Program-made: the position numbers and the translations under genes
The notes under the pieces: generated by a model
Told to the model about the DNA's origin: nothing
What the model saw: the letters and a program-made list of their open reading frames with translations, nothing else
Databases searched by the model: none
In this document: in pieces, positions 51,861 to 64,000 of the stretch
Position numbering within the stretch: the stretch's first letter is position 1
Layout: each line of letters starts with the position of its first letter
NCBI GenBank assembly: GCA_035079385.1
Contig: JAVHKY010000088.1
Span: 1 to 64,000 of the forward strand
Origin: Aspidiotus rigidus
Lineage: Eukaryota; Arthropoda; Insecta; Hemiptera; Diaspididae
Length of the DNA: 64,000 bases
Reading direction: 5' to 3'

Positions 51861-54800
51861 GCAGATTACAAAATTCATGCTGATTCAGCAAAAAAACTTG
51901 ACTACAAATCACAATTTCGAAAATTCGAAATTATCGCTTTCTATGCAAAACTTAATTTTCATCAGAAAAAAATTACTGGCGACTAAAAATGATACCCAAT
52001 AGTCCTATCCTAACCGAAATTTAACGCAGATTACGAATTTCATGCTGATTCAGCAAAAAAACTTGACTACAAATCACAATTTCGAAAATTCGAAATTATC
52101 GCTTTCTATGCAAAACTTAATTTTCATCAGAAAAAAATTACTGGCGACTAAAAATGATACCCAATAGTCCTATCCGACCCGAAATTTAACGCAGACTACG
52201 AATTTCATTCTGATTCAGCAAAAAAACTTGACTACAAATCACAATTTTGAAAATTCAAAATTATCGCATTCTATGCAAAACTTAATTTTCATCAGAAAAA
52301 AAATACCGTCGACAAAAAATGATACCCAATAGTCCTATCCTAACCGAAATTTAACGCAGATTACGAATTTCATGCTGATTCAGCAAAAAAACTTGACTAC
52401 AAATCACAATTTCGAAAATTCGAAATTATCGCTTTCTATGCAAAACTTAATTTTCATCAGAAAAAAATTACTGGCGACTAAAAATGATACCCAATAGTCC
52501 TATCCTAACCGAAATTTAACGCAGATTACGAATTTCATGCTGATTCAGCAAAAAAACTTGACTACAAATCACAATTTCGAAAATTCGAAATTATCGCTTT
52601 CTATGCAAAACTTAATTTTCATCAGAAAAAAATTACTGGCGACTAAAAATGATACCCAATAGTCCTATCCTAATCGAAATTTAACGCAGATTACAAATTT
52701 CACGCTGATTCAGCAAAAAAACTTGACTACAAATCACAATTTCGAAAATTCGAAATTATCGCTTTCTATGCAAAACTTGATTTTCATCAGAAGAAAATTA
52801 CTGGCGACAAGAATGATACCCAATAGTCCTATCCTAATCGAAATTTAACGCAGATTACAAATTTCACGCTGATTCAGCAAAAAAAATTGACTACAAATCA
52901 CAATTTCGAAAATTCGAAATTACCGCTTCCTATGCAAAACCCAATTTTCATCAGAAAAAAATTACTGGCGACTAAAAATGATACCCAATAGTCCTATCCT
53001 AATCGAAATTTAACGCAGATTACAAATTCCATGCTGATTCAGCAAACAAATTTGACTACAAATCACAATTTCGAAAATTCAAAACTATCGCTTTCTATGC
53101 AAAACTTAATTTTCATCAGAAAAAAATTACTGGCGACTAAAAATGATACCCAATAGTCCTATCCTAAACGAAATTTAACGCAGATTACGAATTTCATGCT
53201 GATTCAGCACGAAAACTTGACTATAAATCACAATTTCAAAAATTCGAAATTATCGCTTTCAATGCAAAACTTAATTTTCATCAGAAAAAAATACTGGCGA
53301 CTAAAAATGATACCCAATAGTCCTATTGTAACCGAAATTTAACGCAGATTACGAATTTCATGTTGATTCAGCAAAAAAACTTGACTACAAATCACAATTT
53401 CGAAAATTCAAAAGTATCGCTTTCTCTGCAAAACTTGATTTTCATCAGAAAATAATTACTGGCGACTAAAAATGATACCCAATAGTCCTATCCTAATCGA
53501 AATTTAACGCAGATTACAAATTTCACGCTGATTCAGCAAAAAAAATTGACTACAAATCACAATTTCGAAAATTCGAAATTACCGCTTCCTATGCAAAACC
53601 CAATTTTCATCAGAAAAAAATTACTGGCGACTAAAAATGATACCCAATAGTCCTATCCTAACCGAAATTTAACGCAGATTACGAATTTCATGCTGATTCG
53701 GCAAAAAACTTGACTACAAATCACAATTTTGAAAATTCGAAATTATGGCTTTCTTTGCAAAACTTAATTTTCATCAGAAAATAATTACTGGCGACTGAAA
53801 ATGATACCCAATAGTCCTATTGTAACCGAAATTCAACGCAGATTACAAATTCCATGCTGATTCAGCAAAAAAACTTGACTACAAATCACAATTTCGAAAA
53901 TTCGTAATTATCGATTTCTATGCAAAACTTCATTTTCATCAGAAAAAAATTACTGGCGACTAAAAATGATACCCAATAGTCCTATTCTAACCGAAATCTA
54001 ACGCAGATTACAAATTTCACGCTGATTCAGCAAAAAAACTTGACTACAAATCACAATTTCAAAAATTCGAAATTATCGCTTTCTATGCAAAACTTAATTT
54101 TCATCAGAAAAAAATTACTGGCAACTAAAAATGATACCCAATAGTCCTATCCTAACCGAAATTTAACGCAGATTACGAATTTCATGCTGATTCAGCAAAA
54201 AAACTTGACTACAAATCACAATTTCGAAAATTCGAAATTATCGCTTTCTATGCAAAACTTAATTTTCATCAGAAAAAAATTACTGGCGACTAAAAATGAT
54301 ACCCAATAGTCCTATCCTAATCGAAATTTAACGCAGATTACAAATTTCACGCTGATTCAGCAAAAAAACTTGACTACAAATCACAATTTCGAAAATTCGA
54401 AATTATCGCTTTCTATGCAAAACTTGATTTTCATCAGAAGAAAATTACTGGCGACAAGAATGATACCCAATAGTCCTATCCTAATCGAAATTTAACGCAG
54501 ATTACAAATTTCACGCTGATTCAGCAAAAAAAATTGACTACAAATCACAATTTCGAAAATTCGAAATTACCGCTTCCTATGCAAAACCCAATTTTCATCA
54601 GAAAAAAATTACTGGCGACTAAAAATGATACCCAATAGTCCTATCCTAATCGAAATTTAACGCAGATTACAAATTCCATGCTGATTCAGCAAACAAATTT
54701 GACTAGAAATCACAATTTCGAAAATTCAAAACTATCGCTTTCTATGCAAAACTTAATTTTCATCAGAAAAAAATTACTGGCGACTAAAAATGATACCCAA

Positions 54801-56933
54801 TAGTCCTATCCTAAACGAAATTTAACGCAGATTACGAATTTCATGCTGATTCAGCACGAAAACTTGACTATAAATCACAATTTCAAAAATTCGAAATTAT
54901 CGCTTTCAATGCAAAACTTAATTTTCATCAGAAAAAAATTACCGTCGACTAAAAATGATACCCAATAGTCCTATCCTAACCGAAATTTAACGCAGATTAC
55001 GAATTTCATGCTGATTCAGCAAAAAAACTTGACTACAAATCACAATTTCGAAAAGTCGAAATTATCGCTTTCTATGCAAAACTTAATTTTCATCAGAAAA
55101 AAATTACTGGCGAGTAAAAATGATACCCAATACTCCTACCCTGACCGAAATTTTACGCAGACTACGAAATTCATATCCTTTCGGCTGAAAAACTTGACCA
55201 CAAATCACAATTTCGAAAATTCGAAATTATTGCCCTCTGTGAAAACTGAATTTTCACCAGAAAAAAATCTCCGGGGACTAAAAATTGTACCCAATAGTCC
55301 TATCCTAACCGAAATTTAACGCAGATTACGAATTTCATATCCTTTCGGCTGAAAAACTTGACCACAAATCACAATTTCGAAAATTCGAAATTATTGCCCT
55401 CTGTGAAAACTGAATTTTCACCAGAAAAAAATCTCTGGGGACTAAAAATTGTACCCAATAGTCCTATCCTAACCGAAATTTAACGCAGATTACGTATTTC
55501 ATGCTGATTCGGCAAAAAAACTTGACTCAATTTCGAAAATTCAAAATTATCGCTTTCAATCCAAAACTTAATTTTCATCAGTAAAAAATTACTGGCGACT
55601 AAAAATGATACCCAATAGTCCTATCCTAACCGAAATTTAACGCAGATTACGAATTTCATGCTGATTCAGCAAAAAAACTTGACTACAAATCACAATTTTG
55701 AAAATTCGCTTTCTATGCAAAACTTGATTTTCATCAGAAGAAAATTACTGGCGACAAAAATGATACCCAATAGTCCTATCCTAATCGAAATTTAACGCAG
55801 ATTACAAATTTCACGCTGATTCAGCAAAAAAAATTGACTACAAATCACAATTTCGAAAATTCGAAATTACCGCTTCCTATGCAAAACCCAATTTTCATCA
55901 GAAAATAATTACTGGCGACTGAAAATGATACCCAATAGTCCTATTGTAACCGAAATTCAACGCAGATTACAAATTCCATGCTGATTCAGCAAAAAAAATT
56001 GACTACAAATCACAATTTCGAAAATTCGAAATTACCGCTTCCTATGCAAAACCCAATTTTCATCAGAAAAAAATTACTGGCGACTAAAAATGATACCCAA
56101 TAGTCCTATCCTAATCGAAATTTAACGCAGATTACGAATTTCATGCTGATTCGGCAAAAAAACTTGACTACAAATCACAATTTTGAAAATTCGAAATTAT
56201 GGCTTTCTTTGCAAAACTTAATTTTCATCAGAAAATAATTACTGGCGACTGAAAATGATACCCAATAGTCCTATTGTAACCGAAATTCAACGCAGATTAC
56301 AAATTCCATGCTGATTCAGCAAACAAATTTGACTAGAAATCACAATTTCGAAAATTCAAAACTATCGCTTTCTATGCAAAACTTAATTTTCATCAGAAAA
56401 AAATTACTGGCGACTAAAAATGATACCCAATAGTCCTATCCTAAACGAAATTTAACGCAGATTACGAATTTCATGCTGATTCAGCACGAAAACTTGACTA
56501 CAAATCACAATTTCAAAAATTCGAAATTATCGCTTTCAATGCAAAACTTAATTTTCATCAGAAAAAAAATACTGGCGACTAAAAATGATACCCAATAGTC
56601 CTATTGTAACCGAAATTTAACGCAGATTACGAATTTCATGTTGATTCAGCAAAAAAACTTGACTACAAATCACAATTTCGAAAATTCAAAAGTATCGCTT
56701 TCTCTGCAAAACTTAATTTTCATCAGAAAAAAATTACTGGCAACTAAAAATGATACCCAATAGTCCTATCCTAACCGAAATTTAACGCAGATTACGAATT
56801 TCATGCTGATTCAGCAAAAAAACTTGACTACAAATCACAATTTCGAAAAGTCGAAATTATCGCTTTCTATGCAAAACTTAATTTTCATCAGAAAAAAATT
56901 ACTGGCGAGTAAAAATGATACCCAATACTCCTA
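51580..56933 (+). repeat. 5.35-kb segmental duplication, offset 7067 (copy 1)
   Basis: All landmarks checked recur 7067 bp later: CGACAAGAATG at 52808 and 54455 (59875 and 61522), the open frame at 55008 (62075), the type-B pair near 55.17-55.45 kb and the AAAAGTCG monomer at 56.85 kb. I noticed no mismatch while scanning, but this was not an exhaustive comparison. Confidence 0.87.
55174..55456 (+). repeat. Type-B satellite pair
   Basis: Two type-B units sit next to each other. They are preceded by a bordering type-A monomer with AAAAGTCGAAATT, GCGAGTAAAAATG and AATACTCCTACCCTGACCG. The type-B spacing is 164 bp. They end CTCCGGGGAC and CTCTGGGGAC. Confidence 0.85.
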
Positions 56934-56968
56934 CCCTGACCGAAATTTTACGCAGACTACGAAATTCA

Positions 56969-57577
56969 TATCCTTTCGGCTGAAAAACTTGACCACAAAT
57001 CACAATTTCGAAAATTCGAAATTATTGCCCTCTGTGAAAACTGAATTTTCACCAGAAAAAAATCTCCGGGGACTAAAAATTGTACCCAATAGTCCTATCC
57101 TAACCGAAATTTAACGCAGATTACGAATTTCATATCCTTTCGGCTGAAAAACTTGACCACAAATCACAATTTCGAAAATTCGAAATTATTGCCCTCTGTG
57201 AAAACTGAATTTTCACCAGAAAAAAATCTCTGGGGACTAAAAATTGTACCCAATAGTCCTATCCTAACCGAAATTTAACGCAGATTACGAATTTCATATC
57301 CTTTCGGCTGAAAAACTTGACCACAAATCACAATTTCGAAAATTCGAAATTATTGCCCTCTGTGAAAACTGAATTTTCACCAGAAAAAAATCTCCGGCGA
57401 CTAAAAATTGTACCCAATAGTCCTATCCTAACCGAAATTTAACGCAGATTACGAATTTCATATCCTTTCGGCTGAAAAACTTGACCACAAATCACAATTT
57501 CGAAAATTCGAAATTATTGCCCTCTGTGAAAACTGAATTTTCACCAGAAAAAAATCTCCGGGGACTAAAAATTGTAC
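56969..57577 (+). repeat. Type-B satellite run of four
   Basis: Four consecutive type-B monomers with landmark spacing of 164 bp (GACTAAAAATTG at 57071, 57235 and 57399). This is the longest type-B run in the window. It has the same bordering type-A monomer on its left and returns to type A (GTATTTATTG monomer) on its right. Confidence 0.88.
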
Positions 57578-58449
57578 CCAATAGTCCTATCCTAACCGAA
57601 ATTTAACGCAGATTACGAATTTCATGCTGATTCAGCAAAAAAATTTGACTACAAATCACAATTTCGAAAATTCGTATTTATTGATTTCTATGCAAAACTT
57701 AATTTTCATCAGAAAAAAATTACCGTCGACTAAAAATGATACCCAATAGTACTATCCTAACCGAAATTTAACGCAGATTACGAATTTCATACTGATTCAG
57801 CCAAAAAAGCTGACTACAAATCACAATTTTGAAAATTTGAAATTATCGCTTTCTATGCAAAACTTGATTTTCATCAGAAAAAAATTACTGGCGACTAAAA
57901 ATGATACCCAATAGTCCTATCCTAACCGAAATTTAACGCAGATTAACGAATTTCATGCTGATTCAGCAAAAAAACTTGACTACAAATCACAATTTCGAAA
58001 ATTCGAAATTATCGCTTTCTATGCAGAACCTAATTTTCATCAGAAAAAAATTACTGGCGACTAAAAATGATACCCAAAAGTCCTATCCTAACCGAAATTT
58101 AACGCAGATTACGATATTCATGCTGATTCAGCAAAAAAACTTGACTAGAAATCACAATTTCGAAAATTCGAAATTATCGCTTTCTATGCAAAACTTAATT
58201 TTCATCAGAAAAAAATTACTGGCGACTAAAAATGATACCCAATACACCTACCCTGACCGAAATTTGACGCAGATTACGAATTTCATGCTGATTCAGCAAA
58301 AAAACTTGACTACAAATCACAATTTCGAAAAGTCGAAATTATCGCTTTCTATGCAAAACTTAATTTTCATCAGAAAAAAATTACTGGCGAGTAAAAATGA
58401 TACCCAATACTCCTATCCTAACCGAAATTTAACGCAGATTACGAATTTC

Positions 58450-58650
58450 ATATCCTTTCGGCTGAAAAACTTGACCACAAATCACAATTTCGAAAATTCG
58501 AAATTATTGCCCTCTGTGAAAACTGAATTTTCACCAGAAAAAAATCTCCGGCGACTAAAAATTGTACCCAATAGTCCTATCCTAACCGAAATTTAACGCA
58601 GATTACGAATTTCATATCTTTTCGGCTGAAAAACTTGACCACAAATCACA
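58450..58650 (+). repeat. Type-B monomer followed by a type-B/type-A chimera
   Basis: One full type-B unit is followed by a unit that begins TATCTTTTCGGCTG with TTGACCAC and switches to the type-A CAAAATTATCGCATTC sequence. The switch coincides with the start of the 7067-offset duplication, so it is a visible recombination junction. Confidence 0.82.
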
Positions 58651-61600
58651 ATTTTGAAAATTCAAAATTATCGCATTCTATGCAAAACTTAATTTTCATC
58701 AGAAAAAAAATACCGTCGACAAAAAATGATACCCAATAGTCCTATCCTAACCGAAATTTAACGCAGATTACGAATTTCATGCTGATTCAGCAAAAAAACT
58801 TTACTACAAATCACAATTTCGAAAATTCGAAATTATCGCTTTCTATGCAAAACTTAATTTTCATCAGAAAAAAATTACTGGCGACTAAAAATGATACCCA
58901 ATAGTCCTATCCTAACCGAAATTTAACGCAGATTACAAAATTCATGCTGATTCAGCAAAAAAACTTGACTACAAATCACAATTTCGAAAATTCGAAATTA
59001 TCGCTTTCTATGCAAAACTTAATTTTCATCAGAAAAAAATTACTGGCGACTAAAAATGATACCCAATAGTCCTATCCTAACCGAAATTTAACGCAGATTA
59101 CGAATTTCATGCTGATTCAGCAAAAAAACTTGACTACAAATCACAATTTCGAAAATTCGAAATTATCGCTTTCTATGCAAAACTTAATTTTCATCAGAAA
59201 AAAATTACTGGCGACTAAAAATGATACCCAATAGTCCTATCCGACCCGAAATTTAACGCAGACTACGAATTTCATTCTGATTCAGCAAAAAAACTTGACT
59301 ACAAATCACAATTTTGAAAATTCAAAATTATCGCATTCTATGCAAAACTTAATTTTCATCAGAAAAAAAATACCGTCGACAAAAAATGATACCCAATAGT
59401 CCTATCCTAACCGAAATTTAACGCAGATTACGAATTTCATGCTGATTCAGCAAAAAAACTTGACTACAAATCACAATTTCGAAAATTCGAAATTATCGCT
59501 TTCTATGCAAAACTTAATTTTCATCAGAAAAAAATTACTGGCGACTAAAAATGATACCCAATAGTCCTATCCTAACCGAAATTTAACGCAGATTACGAAT
59601 TTCATGCTGATTCAGCAAAAAAACTTGACTACAAATCACAATTTCGAAAATTCGAAATTATCGCTTTCTATGCAAAACTTAATTTTCATCAGAAAAAAAT
59701 TACTGGCGACTAAAAATGATACCCAATAGTCCTATCCTAATCGAAATTTAACGCAGATTACAAATTTCACGCTGATTCAGCAAAAAAACTTGACTACAAA
59801 TCACAATTTCGAAAATTCGAAATTATCGCTTTCTATGCAAAACTTGATTTTCATCAGAAGAAAATTACTGGCGACAAGAATGATACCCAATAGTCCTATC
59901 CTAATCGAAATTTAACGCAGATTACAAATTTCACGCTGATTCAGCAAAAAAAATTGACTACAAATCACAATTTCGAAAATTCGAAATTACCGCTTCCTAT
60001 GCAAAACCCAATTTTCATCAGAAAAAAATTACTGGCGACTAAAAATGATACCCAATAGTCCTATCCTAATCGAAATTTAACGCAGATTACAAATTCCATG
60101 CTGATTCAGCAAACAAATTTGACTACAAATCACAATTTCGAAAATTCAAAACTATCGCTTTCTATGCAAAACTTAATTTTCATCAGAAAAAAATTACTGG
60201 CGACTAAAAATGATACCCAATAGTCCTATCCTAAACGAAATTTAACGCAGATTACGAATTTCATGCTGATTCAGCACGAAAACTTGACTATAAATCACAA
60301 TTTCAAAAATTCGAAATTATCGCTTTCAATGCAAAACTTAATTTTCATCAGAAAAAAATACTGGCGACTAAAAATGATACCCAATAGTCCTATTGTAACC
60401 GAAATTTAACGCAGATTACGAATTTCATGTTGATTCAGCAAAAAAACTTGACTACAAATCACAATTTCGAAAATTCAAAAGTATCGCTTTCTCTGCAAAA
60501 CTTGATTTTCATCAGAAAATAATTACTGGCGACTAAAAATGATACCCAATAGTCCTATCCTAATCGAAATTTAACGCAGATTACAAATTTCACGCTGATT
60601 CAGCAAAAAAAATTGACTACAAATCACAATTTCGAAAATTCGAAATTACCGCTTCCTATGCAAAACCCAATTTTCATCAGAAAAAAATTACTGGCGACTA
60701 AAAATGATACCCAATAGTCCTATCCTAACCGAAATTTAACGCAGATTACGAATTTCATGCTGATTCGGCAAAAAACTTGACTACAAATCACAATTTTGAA
60801 AATTCGAAATTATGGCTTTCTTTGCAAAACTTAATTTTCATCAGAAAATAATTACTGGCGACTGAAAATGATACCCAATAGTCCTATTGTAACCGAAATT
60901 CAACGCAGATTACAAATTCCATGCTGATTCAGCAAAAAAACTTGACTACAAATCACAATTTCGAAAATTCGTAATTATCGATTTCTATGCAAAACTTCAT
61001 TTTCATCAGAAAAAAATTACTGGCGACTAAAAATGATACCCAATAGTCCTATTCTAACCGAAATCTAACGCAGATTACAAATTTCACGCTGATTCAGCAA
61101 AAAAACTTGACTACAAATCACAATTTCAAAAATTCGAAATTATCGCTTTCTATGCAAAACTTAATTTTCATCAGAAAAAAATTACTGGCAACTAAAAATG
61201 ATACCCAATAGTCCTATCCTAACCGAAATTTAACGCAGATTACGAATTTCATGCTGATTCAGCAAAAAAACTTGACTACAAATCACAATTTCGAAAATTC
61301 GAAATTATCGCTTTCTATGCAAAACTTAATTTTCATCAGAAAAAAATTACTGGCGACTAAAAATGATACCCAATAGTCCTATCCTAATCGAAATTTAACG
61401 CAGATTACAAATTTCACGCTGATTCAGCAAAAAAACTTGACTACAAATCACAATTTCGAAAATTCGAAATTATCGCTTTCTATGCAAAACTTGATTTTCA
61501 TCAGAAGAAAATTACTGGCGACAAGAATGATACCCAATAGTCCTATCCTAATCGAAATTTAACGCAGATTACAAATTTCACGCTGATTCAGCAAAAAAAA

Positions 61601-64000
61601 TTGACTACAAATCACAATTTCGAAAATTCGAAATTACCGCTTCCTATGCAAAACCCAATTTTCATCAGAAAAAAATTACTGGCGACTAAAAATGATACCC
61701 AATAGTCCTATCCTAATCGAAATTTAACGCAGATTACAAATTCCATGCTGATTCAGCAAACAAATTTGACTAGAAATCACAATTTCGAAAATTCAAAACT
61801 ATCGCTTTCTATGCAAAACTTAATTTTCATCAGAAAAAAATTACTGGCGACTAAAAATGATACCCAATAGTCCTATCCTAAACGAAATTTAACGCAGATT
61901 ACGAATTTCATGCTGATTCAGCACGAAAACTTGACTATAAATCACAATTTCAAAAATTCGAAATTATCGCTTTCAATGCAAAACTTAATTTTCATCAGAA
62001 AAAAATTACCGTCGACTAAAAATGATACCCAATAGTCCTATCCTAACCGAAATTTAACGCAGATTACGAATTTCATGCTGATTCAGCAAAAAAACTTGAC
62101 TACAAATCACAATTTCGAAAAGTCGAAATTATCGCTTTCTATGCAAAACTTAATTTTCATCAGAAAAAAATTACTGGCGAGTAAAAATGATACCCAATAC
62201 TCCTACCCTGACCGAAATTTTACGCAGACTACGAAATTCATATCCTTTCGGCTGAAAAACTTGACCACAAATCACAATTTCGAAAATTCGAAATTATTGC
62301 CCTCTGTGAAAACTGAATTTTCACCAGAAAAAAATCTCCGGGGACTAAAAATTGTACCCAATAGTCCTATCCTAACCGAAATTTAACGCAGATTACGAAT
62401 TTCATATCCTTTCGGCTGAAAAACTTGACCACAAATCACAATTTCGAAAATTCGAAATTATTGCCCTCTGTGAAAACTGAATTTTCACCAGAAAAAAATC
62501 TCTGGGGACTAAAAATTGTACCCAATAGTCCTATCCTAACCGAAATTTAACGCAGATTACGTATTTCATGCTGATTCGGCAAAAAAACTTGACTCAATTT
62601 CGAAAATTCAAAATTATCGCTTTCAATCCAAAACTTAATTTTCATCAGTAAAAAATTACTGGCGACTAAAAATGATACCCAATAGTCCTATCCTAACCGA
62701 AATTTAACGCAGATTACGAATTTCATGCTGATTCAGCAAAAAAACTTGACTACAAATCACAATTTTGAAAATTCGCTTTCTATGCAAAACTTGATTTTCA
62801 TCAGAAGAAAATTACTGGCGACAAAAATGATACCCAATAGTCCTATCCTAATCGAAATTTAACGCAGATTACAAATTTCACGCTGATTCAGCAAAAAAAA
62901 TTGACTACAAATCACAATTTCGAAAATTCGAAATTACCGCTTCCTATGCAAAACCCAATTTTCATCAGAAAATAATTACTGGCGACTGAAAATGATACCC
63001 AATAGTCCTATTGTAACCGAAATTCAACGCAGATTACAAATTCCATGCTGATTCAGCAAAAAAAATTGACTACAAATCACAATTTCGAAAATTCGAAATT
63101 ACCGCTTCCTATGCAAAACCCAATTTTCATCAGAAAAAAATTACTGGCGACTAAAAATGATACCCAATAGTCCTATCCTAATCGAAATTTAACGCAGATT
63201 ACGAATTTCATGCTGATTCGGCAAAAAAACTTGACTACAAATCACAATTTTGAAAATTCGAAATTATGGCTTTCTTTGCAAAACTTAATTTTCATCAGAA
63301 AATAATTACTGGCGACTGAAAATGATACCCAATAGTCCTATTGTAACCGAAATTCAACGCAGATTACAAATTCCATGCTGATTCAGCAAACAAATTTGAC
63401 TAGAAATCACAATTTCGAAAATTCAAAACTATCGCTTTCTATGCAAAACTTAATTTTCATCAGAAAAAAATTACTGGCGACTAAAAATGATACCCAATAG
63501 TCCTATCCTAAACGAAATTTAACGCAGATTACGAATTTCATGCTGATTCAGCACGAAAACTTGACTACAAATCACAATTTCAAAAATTCGAAATTATCGC
63601 TTTCAATGCAAAACTTAATTTTCATCAGAAAAAAAATACTGGCGACTAAAAATGATACCCAATAGTCCTATTGTAACCGAAATTTAACGCAGATTACGAA
63701 TTTCATGTTGATTCAGCAAAAAAACTTGACTACAAATCACAATTTCGAAAATTCAAAAGTATCGCTTTCTCTGCAAAACTTAATTTTCATCAGAAAAAAA
63801 TTACTGGCAACTAAAAATGATACCCAATAGTCCTATCCTAACCGAAATTTAACGCAGATTACGAATTTCATGCTGATTCAGCAAAAAAACTTGACTACAA
63901 ATCACAATTTCGAAAAGTCGAAATTATCGCTTTCTATGCAAAACTTAATTTTCATCAGAAAAAAATTACTGGCGAGTAAAAATGATACCCAATACTCCTA
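58647..64000 (+). repeat. 5.35-kb segmental duplication, offset 7067 (copy 2, open at the window end)
   Basis: Counterpart of 51580-56933. It begins inside a chimeric monomer (type-B left half joined to type-A right half at about 58614-58650) and is still in register at 64000, so its true length is greater than seen. The pattern predicts a type-B run starting about 36 bp past the window end. Confidence 0.87.
62240..62523 (+). repeat. Type-B satellite pair (duplicate of 55174-55456)
   Basis: Same two units in the same context, displaced by 7067 bp, with the same CTCCGGGGAC and CTCTGGGGAC endings and the same 157-bp type-A monomer to the right. Confidence 0.85.

Larger units (their letters stand above)
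7231..64000 (+). repeat. Main satellite array, 165-bp monomer, uninterrupted to the window end
   Basis: The whole 56.8 kb consists of head-to-tail monomers in one orientation. Successive GCGAC landmarks are typically 165 bp apart, for example 17351, 17516 and 17681. Common length variants are 156+164, 157 and 164 bp. No unrelated insertion, inversion or gene was seen while reading through. Core runs (15.0-19.8 kb) contain adjacent monomers that are identical or nearly so, while other parts mix several variants in kilobase-scale patterns. A frame with one TAG per monomer gives spurious open frames wherever the TAG is mutated. The length is close to nucleosome repeat length. A (peri)centromeric role is inference. 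Confidence 0.98.

Noticed and set aside
57955..58596. 213-codon open frame, and similar 65-103-codon frames across 7.3-62.4 kb
   Set aside because: They are satellite monomers read through where the usual TAG is mutated; content is just the repeated monomer and there is no gene-like context.
7231..64000. CRISPR-like array of regular repeats
   Set aside because: The whole unit repeats with no unique spacers, there are no cas genes, and the context is a eukaryotic satellite.

Overview
The window looks like heterochromatic DNA from an invertebrate animal, most likely an arthropod. It is AT-rich, has no host gene that I can recognise, and is dominated by one tandem satellite. The two mobile elements are a Ty3/mdg4-type (gypsy-type) LTR retrotransposon of the 'K02A2.6-like' kind and a non-autonomous Helitron whose 5' end is of a type common in arthropod genomes. 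The species cannot be named from this sequence.

Layout. Positions 1-578 are AT-rich flank with a short direct repeat and no credible gene. Satellite homology begins near 579 with decayed monomers. A Helitron of about 1.53 kb (890-2420) interrupts this edge between an A and a T. More satellite follows (2421-3108). A 4.12-kb LTR retrotransposon (3109-7230) then lies inside a monomer, bounded by the target duplication ATGAT. From 7231 to the window end (64000) there is only satellite, all in one orientation, so the array continues past the window.

Satellite. The basic monomer is 165 bp, measured between successive GCGAC landmarks. Each full monomer carries a 20-bp interrupted palindrome (arms AATTTCGA/TCGAAATT), a second short palindrome (GCTGATTCAGC) and two A7 tracts 76 bp apart. 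Recurrent variants are a 156-bp form lacking one palindrome arm, a 157-bp form, and a distinct 164-bp subfamily ('type B') concentrated at 55-58.6 kb and 62.2-62.5 kb. On top of the monomers sits a nested set of kilobase-scale direct duplications with offsets of about 494, 1308, 1320, 1483, 2290, 3107, 3233, 5576, 6739, 7067 and 8097 bp. This is higher-order, unequal-exchange-like structure. Monomer length, array size and dyad symmetry make it a reasonable candidate for centromeric or pericentromeric satellite, but that is inference.

Retrotransposon. Its two 129-bp LTRs differ at 5 sites. It has a candidate tRNA-Leu primer site and a gag-protease-RT-RNase H frame (3298-5925), followed in the same frame, after one TAG, by an integrase frame (5929-7056). 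There is no env. The RT active-site box reads YFDN where this family has YFDD, and the TAG separates integrase from the rest, so this copy is probably unable to move by itself. The Helitron has no Rep/helicase coding and is also non-autonomous. Both elements sit in the left 7.2 kb. None was seen in the remaining 56.8 kb, which fits an older array edge beside a more recently homogenised core.
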